Positions 41,095-50,158 of a DNA stretch of 56,020 bases are shown piece after piece. Position 1 is the stretch's first letter, and every line of letters begins with the position of its first letter. Both the position numbers and the translations under genes were made by a program. The notes under the pieces are model-generated. The model was given only the letters and a program-made list of their open reading frames with translations, searched no databases and had not been told where the DNA came from. This DNA is from Avimonas intestinalis (GTDB lineage: Bacteria; Bacillota; Clostridia; Oscillospirales; Acutalibacteraceae): the NCBI GenBank assembly GCA_904380375.1, contig CAJFID010000019.1, positions 1 to 56,020 on the forward strand, in the 5' to 3' direction.

Positions 41095-43065
41095 ATGAGC
41101 CTGACGACACAACTCAACCGCTATTGCCGGACGCAGGGCAAGAAACGGCTGGCGGCCGGCGCGGCCGTCAAGGGCCGGAGCTTTTTTGACAATATCCTGG
41201 CTCAGGCGCCGTCCTTCGCCGCCCCGGGGGAGGACGGCTGGCAGAGCGTGACGTTCCATACCGGCTTCCCGCCCGAGGTGGCCGGGGCGCTCCGGGAGCT
41301 GGGCGCGACCGAGAAGGAACTGGACACCGAGGACGCCTTTGCGGTGTGCGGCGAGGGGGATGCCCTGACCGTCTACTCCCAGGGCCGGCGCGGCCTGATG
41401 TACGGCGCCTACGAGGTGCTCCAGCAGGCGCAGGACGACGGCGGCTTCGTCCCCGGCGGCCTACGCTTCGCGGCGCCCCAGTGCCCCTTCCGCGGGCTGA
41501 AGCTCTACCTCCCGGGGGAAAAGCAGCTCGACCAGTTCTACAAAATGGTCGATATGCTCGCCTATTACCGGTACAATACCCTGATCCTTGAAATCGGCGG
41601 CGCGATGGAGTACAAAAACCACCCCGAGATCAACGAAAGCTGGGTGGAATACTGCCGCGAGATGGGCCGGTACCCCGAGCGGGCGGACGAAGTGCAGAAT
41701 ATGTTCGGATGGGTCAAGAACTCCATCCACTTTGAAAACGGGGACGGCGGCTGGCTGACCCAGGACACCGTGCGCCAGCTGCTGGCCTACTGCCGCGAGC
41801 GGGAGATTGAGGTCATCCCCGAGGTGCCCTGCCTGAGCCACGCGGATTACCTGCTCAACGCCCACCAGGAGCTGGCCGAGCGGGTCTACGACCCCTTCCC
41901 GGACTGCTACTGCCCCTCCAACCCGGACACCTACAAGCTGCTGTTTGAGGTCATGGACGAGGTTATTGATGTGTTCCATCCCCGGATCATGCACGTCGGC
42001 CACGACGAGTTTTATTCGATCGGGATCTGCGACCGCTGCCGGGACCGCGACCCGGCGGACATCCTGGCGCAGGACCTCACCCGCATCCACGATTACCTCG
42101 CGGAGCGGGGCATCCGGCTGATGTACTGGGCGGAGAAGATGCTCAACCATATCACCACCTGGGGCGAGGGCCTGGGCGGCGCGGAGCGGCACTGCAAATG
42201 CTCCCGCAACACGGTGGACCACATGAAGCCCACCTACCAGGCCATTGACCGCATTCCCCAGGATTGCTGGGCGCACAACTGGTATTGGTCGCTGCGGGTG
42301 GCGCACGACGAGGTGTTCCTGTCCCGCGGGATGGCAATGACCTACGGCAACTGGGACCCCCGCGGCATCTTCCAATGGCAGCAGCGGGTGGAGGCCGGGG
42401 CGCTGGGCGCCGCGCCCTCCCACTGGACGACGCTTGACGAGGTGACCCTGCAGCGCAACGGGGTGCTCCTTTCGGTGGTGTTCGGCGCCTACCTGTTCTG
42501 GAAGACCGATTACACCGACGACCGGTACGACCAGCTGCTCCTGGACTGCATGAAGGATATGTACCTTTACCGCAACCGCCGGGTGCTGGCGGGACCCCAT
42601 CTTGAATTTACCCATATGACCACCATCTGGCGGGAGCATGTGTTCCTCACCAGCGCCCCGATGCTGATGCAGAAGGATACGATCGGCAAGTATGTCATCA
42701 CCTACCGCAGCGGGCGGGAGGTGGAGATCCCGCTGATTTACGGGGTCAATATCATGAACCAGGCGGTGGAGTGGGACCGCACCCCCAACGAGGAGATGGA
42801 CTGCTACGACGCCGACGGCTCGCTGGCCGAGGTGACCTATACCACCCTGCCTATGCGCCAGCCGGACGGGACCACCCAGTACCGGTATGTGGTGGAGAAC
42901 CCCTACCCGGACGACCAGGTCGTGGGCGTTCGCACGGAAAAAACCGCCCCGGATGAGGGCGAGATCTTCCTGACCGATTTCGCGGTGCGGCAGTCCTTTG
43001 CCGACAGCCCGATCGTCCGCGCCTCTCTTGACCCAAACCGTCGGATCAAGACGCCGCTGTACTAA
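41095..43065 (+). CDS. Glycoside hydrolase family 20-like (beta-N-acetylhexosaminidase type)
   Basis: 656 residues. An N-terminal zincin-like alpha/beta domain (about 1-125) precedes a TIM barrel beginning RGLKLYLPGEKQLDQFYKMVDMLAYYRYNTLILEI. The EVPCLSHADYLL strand and IMHVGHDEFYSIG follow, in which Asp304-Glu305 correspond to the GH20 catalytic D-E pair (usual motif H-x-G-G-D-E; here the second Gly is His). GH20 enzymes release terminal GlcNAc or GalNAc by substrate-assisted catalysis. A ~150-residue C-terminal beta domain is extra. No signal peptide. The ATG at 41095 follows AAAGGAGG. The next gene starts 39 bases on, one operon. Confidence 0.8.
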   Translation: MSLTTQLNRYCRTQGKKRLAAGAAVKGRSFFDNILAQAPSFAAPGEDGWQSVTFHTGFPPEVAGALRELGATEKELDTEDAFAVCGEGDALTVYSQGRRGLMYGAYEVLQQAQDDGGFVPGGLRFAAPQCPFRGLKLYLPGEKQLDQFYKMVDMLAYYRYNTLILEIGGAMEYKNHPEINESWVEYCREMGRYPERADEVQNMFGWVKNSIHFENGDGGWLTQDTVRQLLAYCREREIEVIPEVPCLSHADYLLNAHQELAERVYDPFPDCYCPSNPDTYKLLFEVMDEVIDVFHPRIMHVGHDEFYSIGICDRCRDRDPADILAQDLTRIHDYLAERGIRLMYWAEKMLNHITTWGEGLGGAERHCKCSRNTVDHMKPTYQAIDRIPQDCWAHNWYWSLRVAHDEVFLSRGMAMTYGNWDPRGIFQWQQRVEAGALGAAPSHWTTLDEVTLQRNGVLLSVVFGAYLFWKTDYTDDRYDQLLLDCMKDMYLYRNRRVLAGPHLEFTHMTTIWREHVFLTSAPMLMQKDTIGKYVITYRSGREVEIPLIYGVNIMNQAVEWDRTPNEEMDCYDADGSLAEVTYTTLPMRQPDGTTQYRYVVENPYPDDQVVGVRTEKTAPDEGEIFLTDFAVRQSFADSPIVRASLDPNRRIKTPLY

Positions 43066-43104
43066 ACCGGCCGCCGTGTCCGGACTATCCAGAGGAGGGA
43101 TATC

Positions 43105-44256
43105 ATGAGTGAACAGCAAACCGCCCCGCGCTTCCTCTTCCCCCGGCAGGGGGACGTGATGGTGGGGCAGGCCGACGGCGTGTGGAAAGGCCGCAGCCTG
43201 GAAATAACGGCGGCGGTGGAGGCGCCCGGCGCGGCCCGCCTGGCCGTCAACGGCCGGCCTGCGGCTAAAGGGGAGGACGGCGTTTTCACCGCCCCCGTGC
43301 TGCTGGACGGGCGGGTGAACCGCGTGGAGGCGGTCAACCCGGATACCGGCGAAGCGCAGACGGTGACGGTGTTCGTCTTTGAAAAGGCATACCACACCTA
43401 CCGCTTTACCGTGGATGACTGCATCCGCGCATTTGAGGACCTAGAGCGTCACAAGGAGGAGTACACCTCCATTTTTGACAACCCGTACCTCGCCGTGTTC
43501 CGCGAGGCGCACGAGCTCTACGGCAGCAAGACCCACATCAACATGTTTTACGCGTCGTACGACGGCTCCTTCAACCTTTCGATGATGACCGACCGGTACC
43601 GGCAGGAGTTTGAAGCCAACGCCGATTGGCTGTCCTTTTCCTTCCACGCCCGGCAGGAGATGCCCGATCTTCCCTACCGGGACAAGGGGTACGACGAGGT
43701 CAAGGCCGACTGCCTGCTCGCGGTCGACGAGCTGCGCCGGATCGTCGGGACGGCCGCCCTGCGGGACACCACCACCCTACATTGGGGGGCGGCCACCGTC
43801 GAGGGCGCACGGGCGCTGCGCTCCCTGGGCTACAAGGCCCTGTGCGGCTACTTCGTCTTCTGCCACGGGGAGCCGTACTACGACTGCTACGAGAACGGCG
43901 AGAACATCGTTTCGTATTACCTGAGCAAGGAGCAGACGGCCAACCTGGAGCACCGCTGCTTCTGGGTGGACACCGACGAGGATATCGTGTTCGCCAAGCT
44001 GCATATGGTGCTCAACGCCGGGGACCTGCCGGCGGAGCGGGTGGGCCCCTTCCTTGACGAGCTGGCCGCCGACCCGGCCGCCTCCGGCTTTATCCAGATG
44101 GTAATCCACGAGCAGTATTTTTACCCGGATTATGTGGCGTATGAGCCCGACTACCGCGACCGGATCCTGGCGATGGCCCGGTGGATGCAGGAGCACGGCT
44201 ACCGCCCGGCTTCGCTGTCCGACATCCTTGCGGAAACGCAGGGCCAGGCATGGTAG
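43105..44256 (+). CDS. Polysaccharide deacetylase-like protein
   Basis: 383 residues. A beta-sandwich of about 90 residues (VEAPGAARLAVNGRPAAKG) is followed by a NodB-like barrel: FTVDDCIRAFEDL carries the D-D pair of motif 1, SFSFHARQEMPD holds a His in motif 2, and a late IHEQYFYPDY segment supplies another His-Glu. The standard H-(S/T)-x-x-x-H zinc motif is not seen. Members would hydrolyse N- or O-acetyl groups or be inactive. No signal peptide. The ATG at 43105 follows AGAGGAGGG. Last gene of the plus-strand set, closed by a terminator at 44298-44342. Confidence 0.68.
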   Translation: MSEQQTAPRFLFPRQGDVMVGQADGVWKGRSLEITAAVEAPGAARLAVNGRPAAKGEDGVFTAPVLLDGRVNRVEAVNPDTGEAQTVTVFVFEKAYHTYRFTVDDCIRAFEDLERHKEEYTSIFDNPYLAVFREAHELYGSKTHINMFYASYDGSFNLSMMTDRYRQEFEANADWLSFSFHARQEMPDLPYRDKGYDEVKADCLLAVDELRRIVGTAALRDTTTLHWGAATVEGARALRSLGYKALCGYFVFCHGEPYYDCYENGENIVSYYLSKEQTANLEHRCFWVDTDEDIVFAKLHMVLNAGDLPAERVGPFLDELAADPAASGFIQMVIHEQYFYPDYVAYEPDYRDRILAMARWMQEHGYRPASLSDILAETQGQAW

Positions 44257-44297
44257 CCGGATTCCTTGATCCCGATTGTTTCTTTTCCTTTTCCCAT

Positions 44298-44342
44298 AAA
44301 AGCAGGGGCCGCAAAACGGAAGTTTTGCGGCCCCTGCTTTTT
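44298..44342. terminator. Terminator between convergent units
   Basis: A 19-bp stem (AAAGCAGGGGCCGCAAAAC and complement) with GGAA loop and five T. The A-rich left flank lets it act on the minus strand too, for the response regulator gene ending at 44521. Confidence 0.88.
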
Positions 44343-44520
44343 GCTGTGTTTTGTTTTGGCGGCGAAAATCCCGGGTAAGAAAGGCCGGAGCACGGGATCC
44401 GCGCTTTCACAGGGCCTCCTTCCTCCAAACAGGCGGAACGGCACGCTTTCGCGGCGTATGCGCGGCAGAGGGCTCCCGCCGTTGCCCGCAGGCGGCCGGC
44501 AAGAGCCTGCCTTTGGCCGG

Positions 44521-45927
44521 TTAGCTGGCCGCGTCCGGCAGCCCGGAGCCCTGCTTGTATTGCTTGGGGGTCATGCCGGTTACCCGCTTGAAGGTCTTTA
44601 GGAAATAGAAATAATCGCTGAAGCCCAGGCGGGAAGCAATCTCGCTGATCGAATAATTCTTGGAGTCGAGCAGTTCCTTGGCCTTTTCAATCCGCAGGTC
44701 GGTGATGTACTTTAAAAACGTTTTCCCGGTTTCCCGTTTGAATACCTGGCTCAGGTAATTGGCGTTCAGGTTCATTTCCTCCGCCAGCTGGTTTAAGGAG
44801 AGCCCCTGGTCATAGTGGTTGTTGATGTAGCTCATCATCTGTAAAAAGCGGGCGTTGGAAAGGCCGTCCGGATCCTGCTGGGGCTCGTCGGGGAGGATGC
44901 AGGCGTGCAGGGCGTCCAGCAGGATGGGGAAGCGGTGGAACTGGAACACCAGCTGTTCCGGACTGTAAATATCCTGGAAATCCTCCGACGCTGTAAAAGC
45001 GTTGCAGGAAGAGACGATGTTGTAGAGGTGCCAGACGGAATGCAGGGTAAAGCCCTGGCCGGCTGGGCCGTAGAGGGAATCAAGGAGCTCCCCGATCCTT
45101 TCGGGATCCTCTAGGGTGGCCGCTTTGGTGATTTCCCGCAGGATCGGCGCGGAGCGGTCCTCCGTCCTTTCGGTATAGATCCGCTGCTTCGGCCGGATAA
45201 AAAACTGGAACGCGGAGTTGTTCAGGTCCTTGACCGCTTTGGCAAGCGCGGATACCGGGCAGGGGGAGGGCGTATAGCTGAAGCCGCCTTCCCGCTCTTT
45301 TTCAAAGAAGGCGCGGATCTTCTCTTCGGAAAAGGGCTGGGTAGAAAGATAGGCTACCTGCTTATATCCAAGGCGCAGTGTGATCCCCTGCTCTTTCGGC
45401 AGGGGAGGGAGCGGCTCCCCTCCGACGGATACGGCGGCATAGTAGGCGTTGGCGGACAGGCCGAACGTGGCGAGAGCGGACACCAGCTCCGGTTCGTCGG
45501 CGTTTTGCAGCGCATCGAGCAGGTCGTCGTAATCCGGCTGAGGGTCGGCCCGCTTGAGCCGGTGTACGGCGCGCAGCAGGACCCGCTTGATCTCGTCGTA
45601 TTCAAGGGGCTTGAGGCAGTAGCCCACGGCTCCGTAGCTGATGGCCCTTTGGGCGTAGGAAAATTCCGCAAACCCGCTGATGATAATCGTTTGGATATTA
45701 CGCTCCATCCTTGAGATTTTTTGGCAGAGCGACAACCCGTCCGTGTTGGCCATGCGGATGTCGGTGATTACGATATCAATCGGCGTGCTTTCCAGCACCG
45801 CCATCGCCTCCTCGCCGCTTTGCACGACGGCGGCCACTTCCAGTTCCATGCCGGCCCAGTCGATGCAGCGCTGCAGCGAGTCGGTAACCGATGTTTCGTC
45901 ATCCACTAATAGCACTCGGTACATCAT
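44521..45927 (-). CDS. YesN/AraC-type response regulator
   Basis: 468 residues. Receiver domain at 1-125 with Asp9-Asp10, phospho-acceptor Asp56 in DIVITDIRMANTDGL, and Lys106 in YCLKPLEY. A middle region of about 230 residues has no recognised family. The C-terminal AraC double HTH spans about residues 365-462 (MSYINNHYDQGLSLNQLAEEMNLNANYLSQVFKRETGKT and EIASRLGFSDYFYFLKTFKRVTGMTPKQYK). Its ATG at 45927 directly follows the stop of the kinase gene (TAAATG), so the pair is translationally coupled. Such regulators usually activate the neighbouring sugar importer. Confidence 0.95.
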   Translation of the reverse strand: MMYRVLLVDDETSVTDSLQRCIDWAGMELEVAAVVQSGEEAMAVLESTPIDIVITDIRMANTDGLSLCQKISRMERNIQTIIISGFAEFSYAQRAISYGAVGYCLKPLEYDEIKRVLLRAVHRLKRADPQPDYDDLLDALQNADEPELVSALATFGLSANAYYAAVSVGGEPLPPLPKEQGITLRLGYKQVAYLSTQPFSEEKIRAFFEKEREGGFSYTPSPCPVSALAKAVKDLNNSAFQFFIRPKQRIYTERTEDRSAPILREITKAATLEDPERIGELLDSLYGPAGQGFTLHSVWHLYNIVSSCNAFTASEDFQDIYSPEQLVFQFHRFPILLDALHACILPDEPQQDPDGLSNARFLQMMSYINNHYDQGLSLNQLAEEMNLNANYLSQVFKRETGKTFLKYITDLRIEKAKELLDSKNYSISEIASRLGFSDYFYFLKTFKRVTGMTPKQYKQGSGLPDAAS

Positions 45928-47802
45928 TTACGCATCTCCCTCTGAATCTCCATAGGTATCCTCTTGCGTCCTTTCCGGCTTCTGTTCCGCCTGCGGCGCC
46001 CGCAGCGTTCCTTGGATCGGGAGACGGATGGTCACGCAGGTGCCGTCTCCGGGGGAACTGCTGAGGCTGAGTCCATATTCTTCCCCATATTGCAGCTTGA
46101 GCCGCGCATTGATATTGGCCAGCCCAAGGTGGGTGCTCATGTCATACCGGCTGGAGGCAAGCTGCCGCTCCAGCTCGGCCAGCGTTTCCGGCGGGATGCC
46201 GACCCCGTCGTCCCTGACGGAGATTACCAGAAGGGATCCCTCGGTTTTCGCCCCGATATACAGCACGCCGGCGTCCGGTTTCGGCTCCAGCCCGTGGACA
46301 AAGGCGTTTTCGACCAGCGGCTGTACCAGCATTTTGAATACCGGTACCTCGGCCGCTTCCTTTGAGACGTTGTATAGGGTGGTAATGCGGTTTTGGAACC
46401 GCGCCTGCTGGATGCTCACATAGGATTTGACGATCGCGATCTCCTGCGACAGCGGAACCAGGGGCGCCCCCTTAGCGGTATAACGGTAAATCTTTCCCAT
46501 TGCGCTGGTGATCAGGGAAACCTGTTCGATGTTTCCGTGCAGCGCGGCCGCCCGGATCAATTCAAGGGTATTGTAAAGGAAATGGGGGTTGATCTGGCTG
46601 CGCAGGAAATCCAGCTCGGCGCTTTTGCGCAGCACCTCTTCTTCATAGAGGGCGTTGGACTTTTGCAGGATTTCACCGGTCAGGGTGTTGATGGATACCA
46701 GCAGGTCGGAAAAGTCCCGGCCGATCTGCTTAAGTTCGGCGCAGCCGTTGAGCATCAGCGGCTGATCGAGCTTGCGCAGCCGCTTCTCCCGGATAAAATC
46801 GATGGTGCTGCTGAATTTGTTCAAGGGCGATACCACGCCCTGATAAAGCAGAAAGCCGCCGCACAGGAGCATGATAATGAACACGCTCAAGAAAATGCCG
46901 CTCAGCAGATAAAAGGAATCCAGCTCCAGCTGTGCTTCCTCTGCGTTTACCGCGCTGATCAGGATTCCACGTACCTCTGGCAGCGACGCGACATGGATAC
47001 TGTAATCGCCGCGATGCACCAGCTGCGGGGAATTCGTCCCGGCGCTCCCTGCCGAAGACTTCCCGGATTGTGCGGCCAGCTCCCGGAAATCCACAAGCAC
47101 ATCTTCGGGAAGGGCGCCCGACGCCCCGAAGGAGCAGTCGTCTCCCTTGCTGTCAATCAATACCAGGTAGCTGCCCGCGGTCTGCGGGCTGGGCAGCCGG
47201 GCGGCAGTGCTGTGGACGTCAACGGACAGCAGCATGGTGCCCAGCTGCTTGGTGCCGGAGTAGACGTGATAGCCGTATACCAGATAATCCGTAGCGTCTT
47301 TTGGGGAAGAGGAATGCCATATTCCCAGGCAGATAAGCCCCCGCTCGTCCGGCATCGCGGCATGGATTTCCCGGAGCTCGTCGGGCCGGTACAGCTTGGA
47401 CCAGTTGAACAGCTCGTTAGTAAATGCCACGTCGGTCAGCGCGCTGCTGATCGCGCTTGCCGAAGCGATCGCGGTGTTGATGCTGCGTATGGTTTCCAAG
47501 GAGACGTTCCGGTAAGAGGTGGCGGACAGCAGTTCCAGGCAGGACGGTTCGTATTGGAGCTGGTTGGATACGCTGTCCACCCACCGCGTGATTTCCGAAA
47601 TGGCGGTCTGGAAGTCCTCGCAGTTCCCTTCCGCGTATTGCAGGCTTTCCGTAAGCATGGCCTGGCTCACCGAGTGGATCAGCACGCCGCAGAAAATCAC
47701 GAGGACCAGAAACAGGGCCACCATGAACAGGGCAAACTGCGTTTTGATGCTGGAAAGATAAATCCACCGTTTTTTGGGGGCGGTTTGGCTGACGGATACC
47801 AT
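45928..47802 (-). CDS. YesM-type sensor histidine kinase
   Basis: 624 residues. TM helices at ~22-43 and ~299-320 bracket a ~255-residue extracellular sensor domain (Cache-like in position), then a HAMP-like linker (SPLNKFSSTIDFIREKRLRKL). The His_kinase domain has phosphorylated His407 in RSQINPHFLYNTLELI, and the ATPase N box LVENAFVHGLEPKPD around Asn499 is followed by DDGVGIPPETL. This is the LytS/YesM class found next to LplB-type importers. The ATG at 47802 follows AAGGAG by seven bases. Promoter at 47902-47930, just downstream of the repeat-rich operator region. The ligand is unknown, probably a sugar or the importer's lipoprotein. Confidence 0.95.
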   Translation of the reverse strand: MVSVSQTAPKKRWIYLSSIKTQFALFMVALFLVLVIFCGVLIHSVSQAMLTESLQYAEGNCEDFQTAISEITRWVDSVSNQLQYEPSCLELLSATSYRNVSLETIRSINTAIASASAISSALTDVAFTNELFNWSKLYRPDELREIHAAMPDERGLICLGIWHSSSPKDATDYLVYGYHVYSGTKQLGTMLLSVDVHSTAARLPSPQTAGSYLVLIDSKGDDCSFGASGALPEDVLVDFRELAAQSGKSSAGSAGTNSPQLVHRGDYSIHVASLPEVRGILISAVNAEEAQLELDSFYLLSGIFLSVFIIMLLCGGFLLYQGVVSPLNKFSSTIDFIREKRLRKLDQPLMLNGCAELKQIGRDFSDLLVSINTLTGEILQKSNALYEEEVLRKSAELDFLRSQINPHFLYNTLELIRAAALHGNIEQVSLITSAMGKIYRYTAKGAPLVPLSQEIAIVKSYVSIQQARFQNRITTLYNVSKEAAEVPVFKMLVQPLVENAFVHGLEPKPDAGVLYIGAKTEGSLLVISVRDDGVGIPPETLAELERQLASSRYDMSTHLGLANINARLKLQYGEEYGLSLSSSPGDGTCVTIRLPIQGTLRAPQAEQKPERTQEDTYGDSEGDA

Positions 47803-47901
47803 GATACAGCTCCTTTTTGGCAGGGGCAGGGTAATCCCTGCGGCACACAGCAGAAGAAAGGCAGAACAAAAATAGGAATTGTTTATCGAGCCGGCATATA
47901 A

Positions 47902-47930
47902 ATTTTAGATGAAATAGAATAGGAAAACAA
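47902..47930 (-). promoter_or_regulatory. Promoter of the kinase-regulator operon
   Basis: Read on the minus strand: -35 TTGTTT (47925-47930), 17-bp spacer, -10 TAAAAT (47902-47907), giving a leader of about 95 bases. Confidence 0.7.
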
Positions 47931-47972
47931 GAACCAATTGGCAAAATATCCATAGTACACAAAACTAAACAA

Positions 47973-48061
47973 ATTATTTTGGATATTATTTTGGTACATT
48001 TCTTAGAAAAATGGAAATTTCTTATATCCTTGAATTTAGAAAATGGAAATTTTCTAAGAAA
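47973..48061. promoter_or_regulatory. Repeat-rich operator region between kinase and importer genes
   Basis: AT-rich, unlike its GC-rich flanks. ATTATTTTGG occurs twice in direct order 12 bases apart (47973-47982, 47985-47994). Two copies of a near-palindromic box lie at 48003-48024 and 48036-48057; the second has perfect 9-bp arms (TTAGAAAAT and ATTTTCTAA) around GGAA. The outer TTTCTTAGAAAA and TTTTCTAAGAAA also pair over about 60 bases. Probably bound by the AraC-type regulator. Confidence 0.65.
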
Positions 48062-48090
48062 CGTCTTTGGAAAATCACACAAAAACAGCA

Positions 48091-48119
48091 TTTTATTTCG
48101 CCTTCTATTTTGATATAAT
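48091..48119 (+). promoter_or_regulatory. Promoter of the importer operon
   Basis: -10 TATAAT (48114-48119) with a poor -35 TTTTAT (48091-48096) at 17 bp. The weak -35, with boxes ending about 30 bases upstream, fits activator dependence. Confidence 0.6.
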
Positions 48120-48215
48120 CCTCAATGTAATCCGGCGGCGCCTTATTGGCAGGCCAGAAAAGCTGGCCCTTCGGAGTGTGACGGCCGGGGACCGCAGGAA
48201 GGAGAGAAGAGGCTC

Positions 48216-49163
48216 ATGACGACGACAAAGACGGCCAAGATGGGCACCAAGCGTTCCCGGGTCTTCAAGCAGTTGAAAAACAATTGGCTTTTGTATGTGC
48301 TGCTGCTGCCGGTCGTGGCTTGGTACATCATCTTTTGCTATCTGCCGATGGCGGGTATTACGTTGGCCTTTAAGGATTTCAGCTTTAGGGATGGGCTGTG
48401 GGGCAGCCCGTGGATCGGGTTCCAAAACTTTATTGACATGTTTCAAGACCGGTTATTTATCCGAGCGACGGTCAACACCATCATCTTCAGCCTAGGACGC
48501 ATCGCGTTCCAGACGCCGTGCGCTATCCTGTTGGCGGTCGCGCTCAACGAAATGCGTTTCCGGCGTTCCAAGAAGGTGATCCAGACCATCGTCACCTTCC
48601 CGCACTTCATTTCGTGGGTGGTTCTGTCCGGTATGCTGATCAACCTGTTCGGCTCGACCGGCGTGATCAACCAGATTCTCGGAACAATTGGGCTGGATCC
48701 TATTACCCCGATTACCTCGTCGGGCCAGTTCCGGGCGTTCATCTGGCTGTCCGGTATATGGAAAGAGGTCGGCTGGGATTCGATCATCTACCTTGCCGCC
48801 ATCACTTCAATTGACGAAGGGCTGTATGAAGCAGCGGAGGTGGACGGCGCAAACCGCCTGCAGCGGATCTGGCATATTACCCTTCCCGGCATCCGGAGCA
48901 CCATTTGCATCATGCTGATCCTGGCCGTAGGCTCTATTTTGACGAACGGCGGCTTTGACCAGATTTACAACCTGTATTCCGCGCCGGTTTACGACGTGGC
49001 CGACACACTCGATACCTATGTATTCCGCGAGTCCTTTATCACCGGCGGCCTGGATTACGGTTACACCACTGCCATCGGGTTCTTTAAGTCCTTTATCGGC
49101 GTCATTATGATTGTGATCTGTAATAAGATCGTGACCAAGGCCGGGGAAAACGGACTCTTCTGA
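48216..49163 (+). CDS. ABC sugar importer permease (LplB type)
   Basis: 315 residues, six transmembrane helices, starting with the LLYVLLLPVVAWYIIFCYLPM helix. The ATPase-contacting EAA loop reads EAAEVDGANRLQRIWHITLPGI near residues 205-226. The LplB/PROK group is typically paired with YtcP-type permease and an LipO-like lipoprotein, all regulated by YesMN pairs. The ATG at 48216 follows GGAAGGAGAG. No ATPase gene follows, so a genome-shared ATPase (MsmK-like) is expected. First gene of a four- to five-gene operon with the next permease 37 bases on. Confidence 0.93.
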   Translation: MTTTKTAKMGTKRSRVFKQLKNNWLLYVLLLPVVAWYIIFCYLPMAGITLAFKDFSFRDGLWGSPWIGFQNFIDMFQDRLFIRATVNTIIFSLGRIAFQTPCAILLAVALNEMRFRRSKKVIQTIVTFPHFISWVVLSGMLINLFGSTGVINQILGTIGLDPITPITSSGQFRAFIWLSGIWKEVGWDSIIYLAAITSIDEGLYEAAEVDGANRLQRIWHITLPGIRSTICIMLILAVGSILTNGGFDQIYNLYSAPVYDVADTLDTYVFRESFITGGLDYGYTTAIGFFKSFIGVIMIVICNKIVTKAGENGLF

Positions 49164-49200
49164 TCCGCGCTATGAATCGGAGGAGAGGAAGGGATTGGTT

Positions 49201-50103
49201 ATGAAAGAGAAAAAACTGAAAAAGACGCGCTTTTCCAAGATAACGGTGTTTGACGTGGTACTGCTGGTTATCCTCGGCCTTTTGGCCCTGATTACCCTCT
49301 ACCCGTTTTACCAGGTGCTGATTATCTCGGTATCCAACACCGTGTCCTATGCACAGCATCCGCTGTACCTGTTGCCTTATGAATTTGATACGCTCGGTTA
49401 TCGCACGATTTTCCATGACAAGGCCTTCTTTACCTCCTTGGGTGTCACGCTGTTTGTCACGATCGTGGGGACGGCGCTCAATATGCTCCTGTCGGTGGCC
49501 GGTGCCTACGCGCTTTCCCGGAAGACACTGATCGGCCGCAATGTGATTTTAAGCCTGATCGTCTTTACCATGCTGTTCAACGGCGGCGTCATCCCGACCT
49601 ACCTGGTGATCAATGACCTTGGCCTGGTCAACAACATCTGGGTCATGGTGCTCCCCTCCGCGATCAGCACCTATTACCTGATCATTATGAAGAATTACTT
49701 CGTTTCGCTGCCATCCAGCCTGCTTGAGGCCGCGAAGCTGGACGGCGCCAACGAGGTCACTATCCTATGGCGGATCATCATCCCGATTTCGATGCCCTTC
49801 ATCGCCACTTTCTTCCTGTTTTACGCGGTGGAACGCTGGAACGAATGGTATCAGGCTTACCTGTACATCAACAAGACCGAGATCCAGCCGTTGCAGATCT
49901 ATCTGCGCAACGTGCTGATCAGCATGAGCAACAACCTTTCCTCCATCGCCAAGCAGATGATGCAGTCCCATACCCAGAGGGTCAGCACCCAGGCGATCCA
50001 AATGGCGACGATTGTGGTGACGACGGTGCCGATCCTGTGCGTGTACCCCTTTGTACAGAAGCATTTCGTCAAGGGGATTATGGTCGGCGGCATCAAAGAG
50101 TAA
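49201..50103 (+). CDS. ABC sugar importer permease (YtcP type)
   Basis: 300 residues, six helices, second permease of the heterodimer. The EAA loop is LEAAKLDGANEVTILWRIIIPISMP near residues 178-202. ATG at 49201 was chosen because it follows GGAAGGG by seven bases; a TTG at 49195 is less likely. The family transports complex di- or oligosaccharides. It lies between the other permease and the binding lipoprotein. Confidence 0.92.
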   Translation: MKEKKLKKTRFSKITVFDVVLLVILGLLALITLYPFYQVLIISVSNTVSYAQHPLYLLPYEFDTLGYRTIFHDKAFFTSLGVTLFVTIVGTALNMLLSVAGAYALSRKTLIGRNVILSLIVFTMLFNGGVIPTYLVINDLGLVNNIWVMVLPSAISTYYLIIMKNYFVSLPSSLLEAAKLDGANEVTILWRIIIPISMPFIATFFLFYAVERWNEWYQAYLYINKTEIQPLQIYLRNVLISMSNNLSSIAKQMMQSHTQRVSTQAIQMATIVVTTVPILCVYPFVQKHFVKGIMVGGIKE

Positions 50104-50158
50104 GGGTTCCCTAAACGCAGAGGTGTTTATTTACATATTCAGACAGGAGGAGAAAGAA

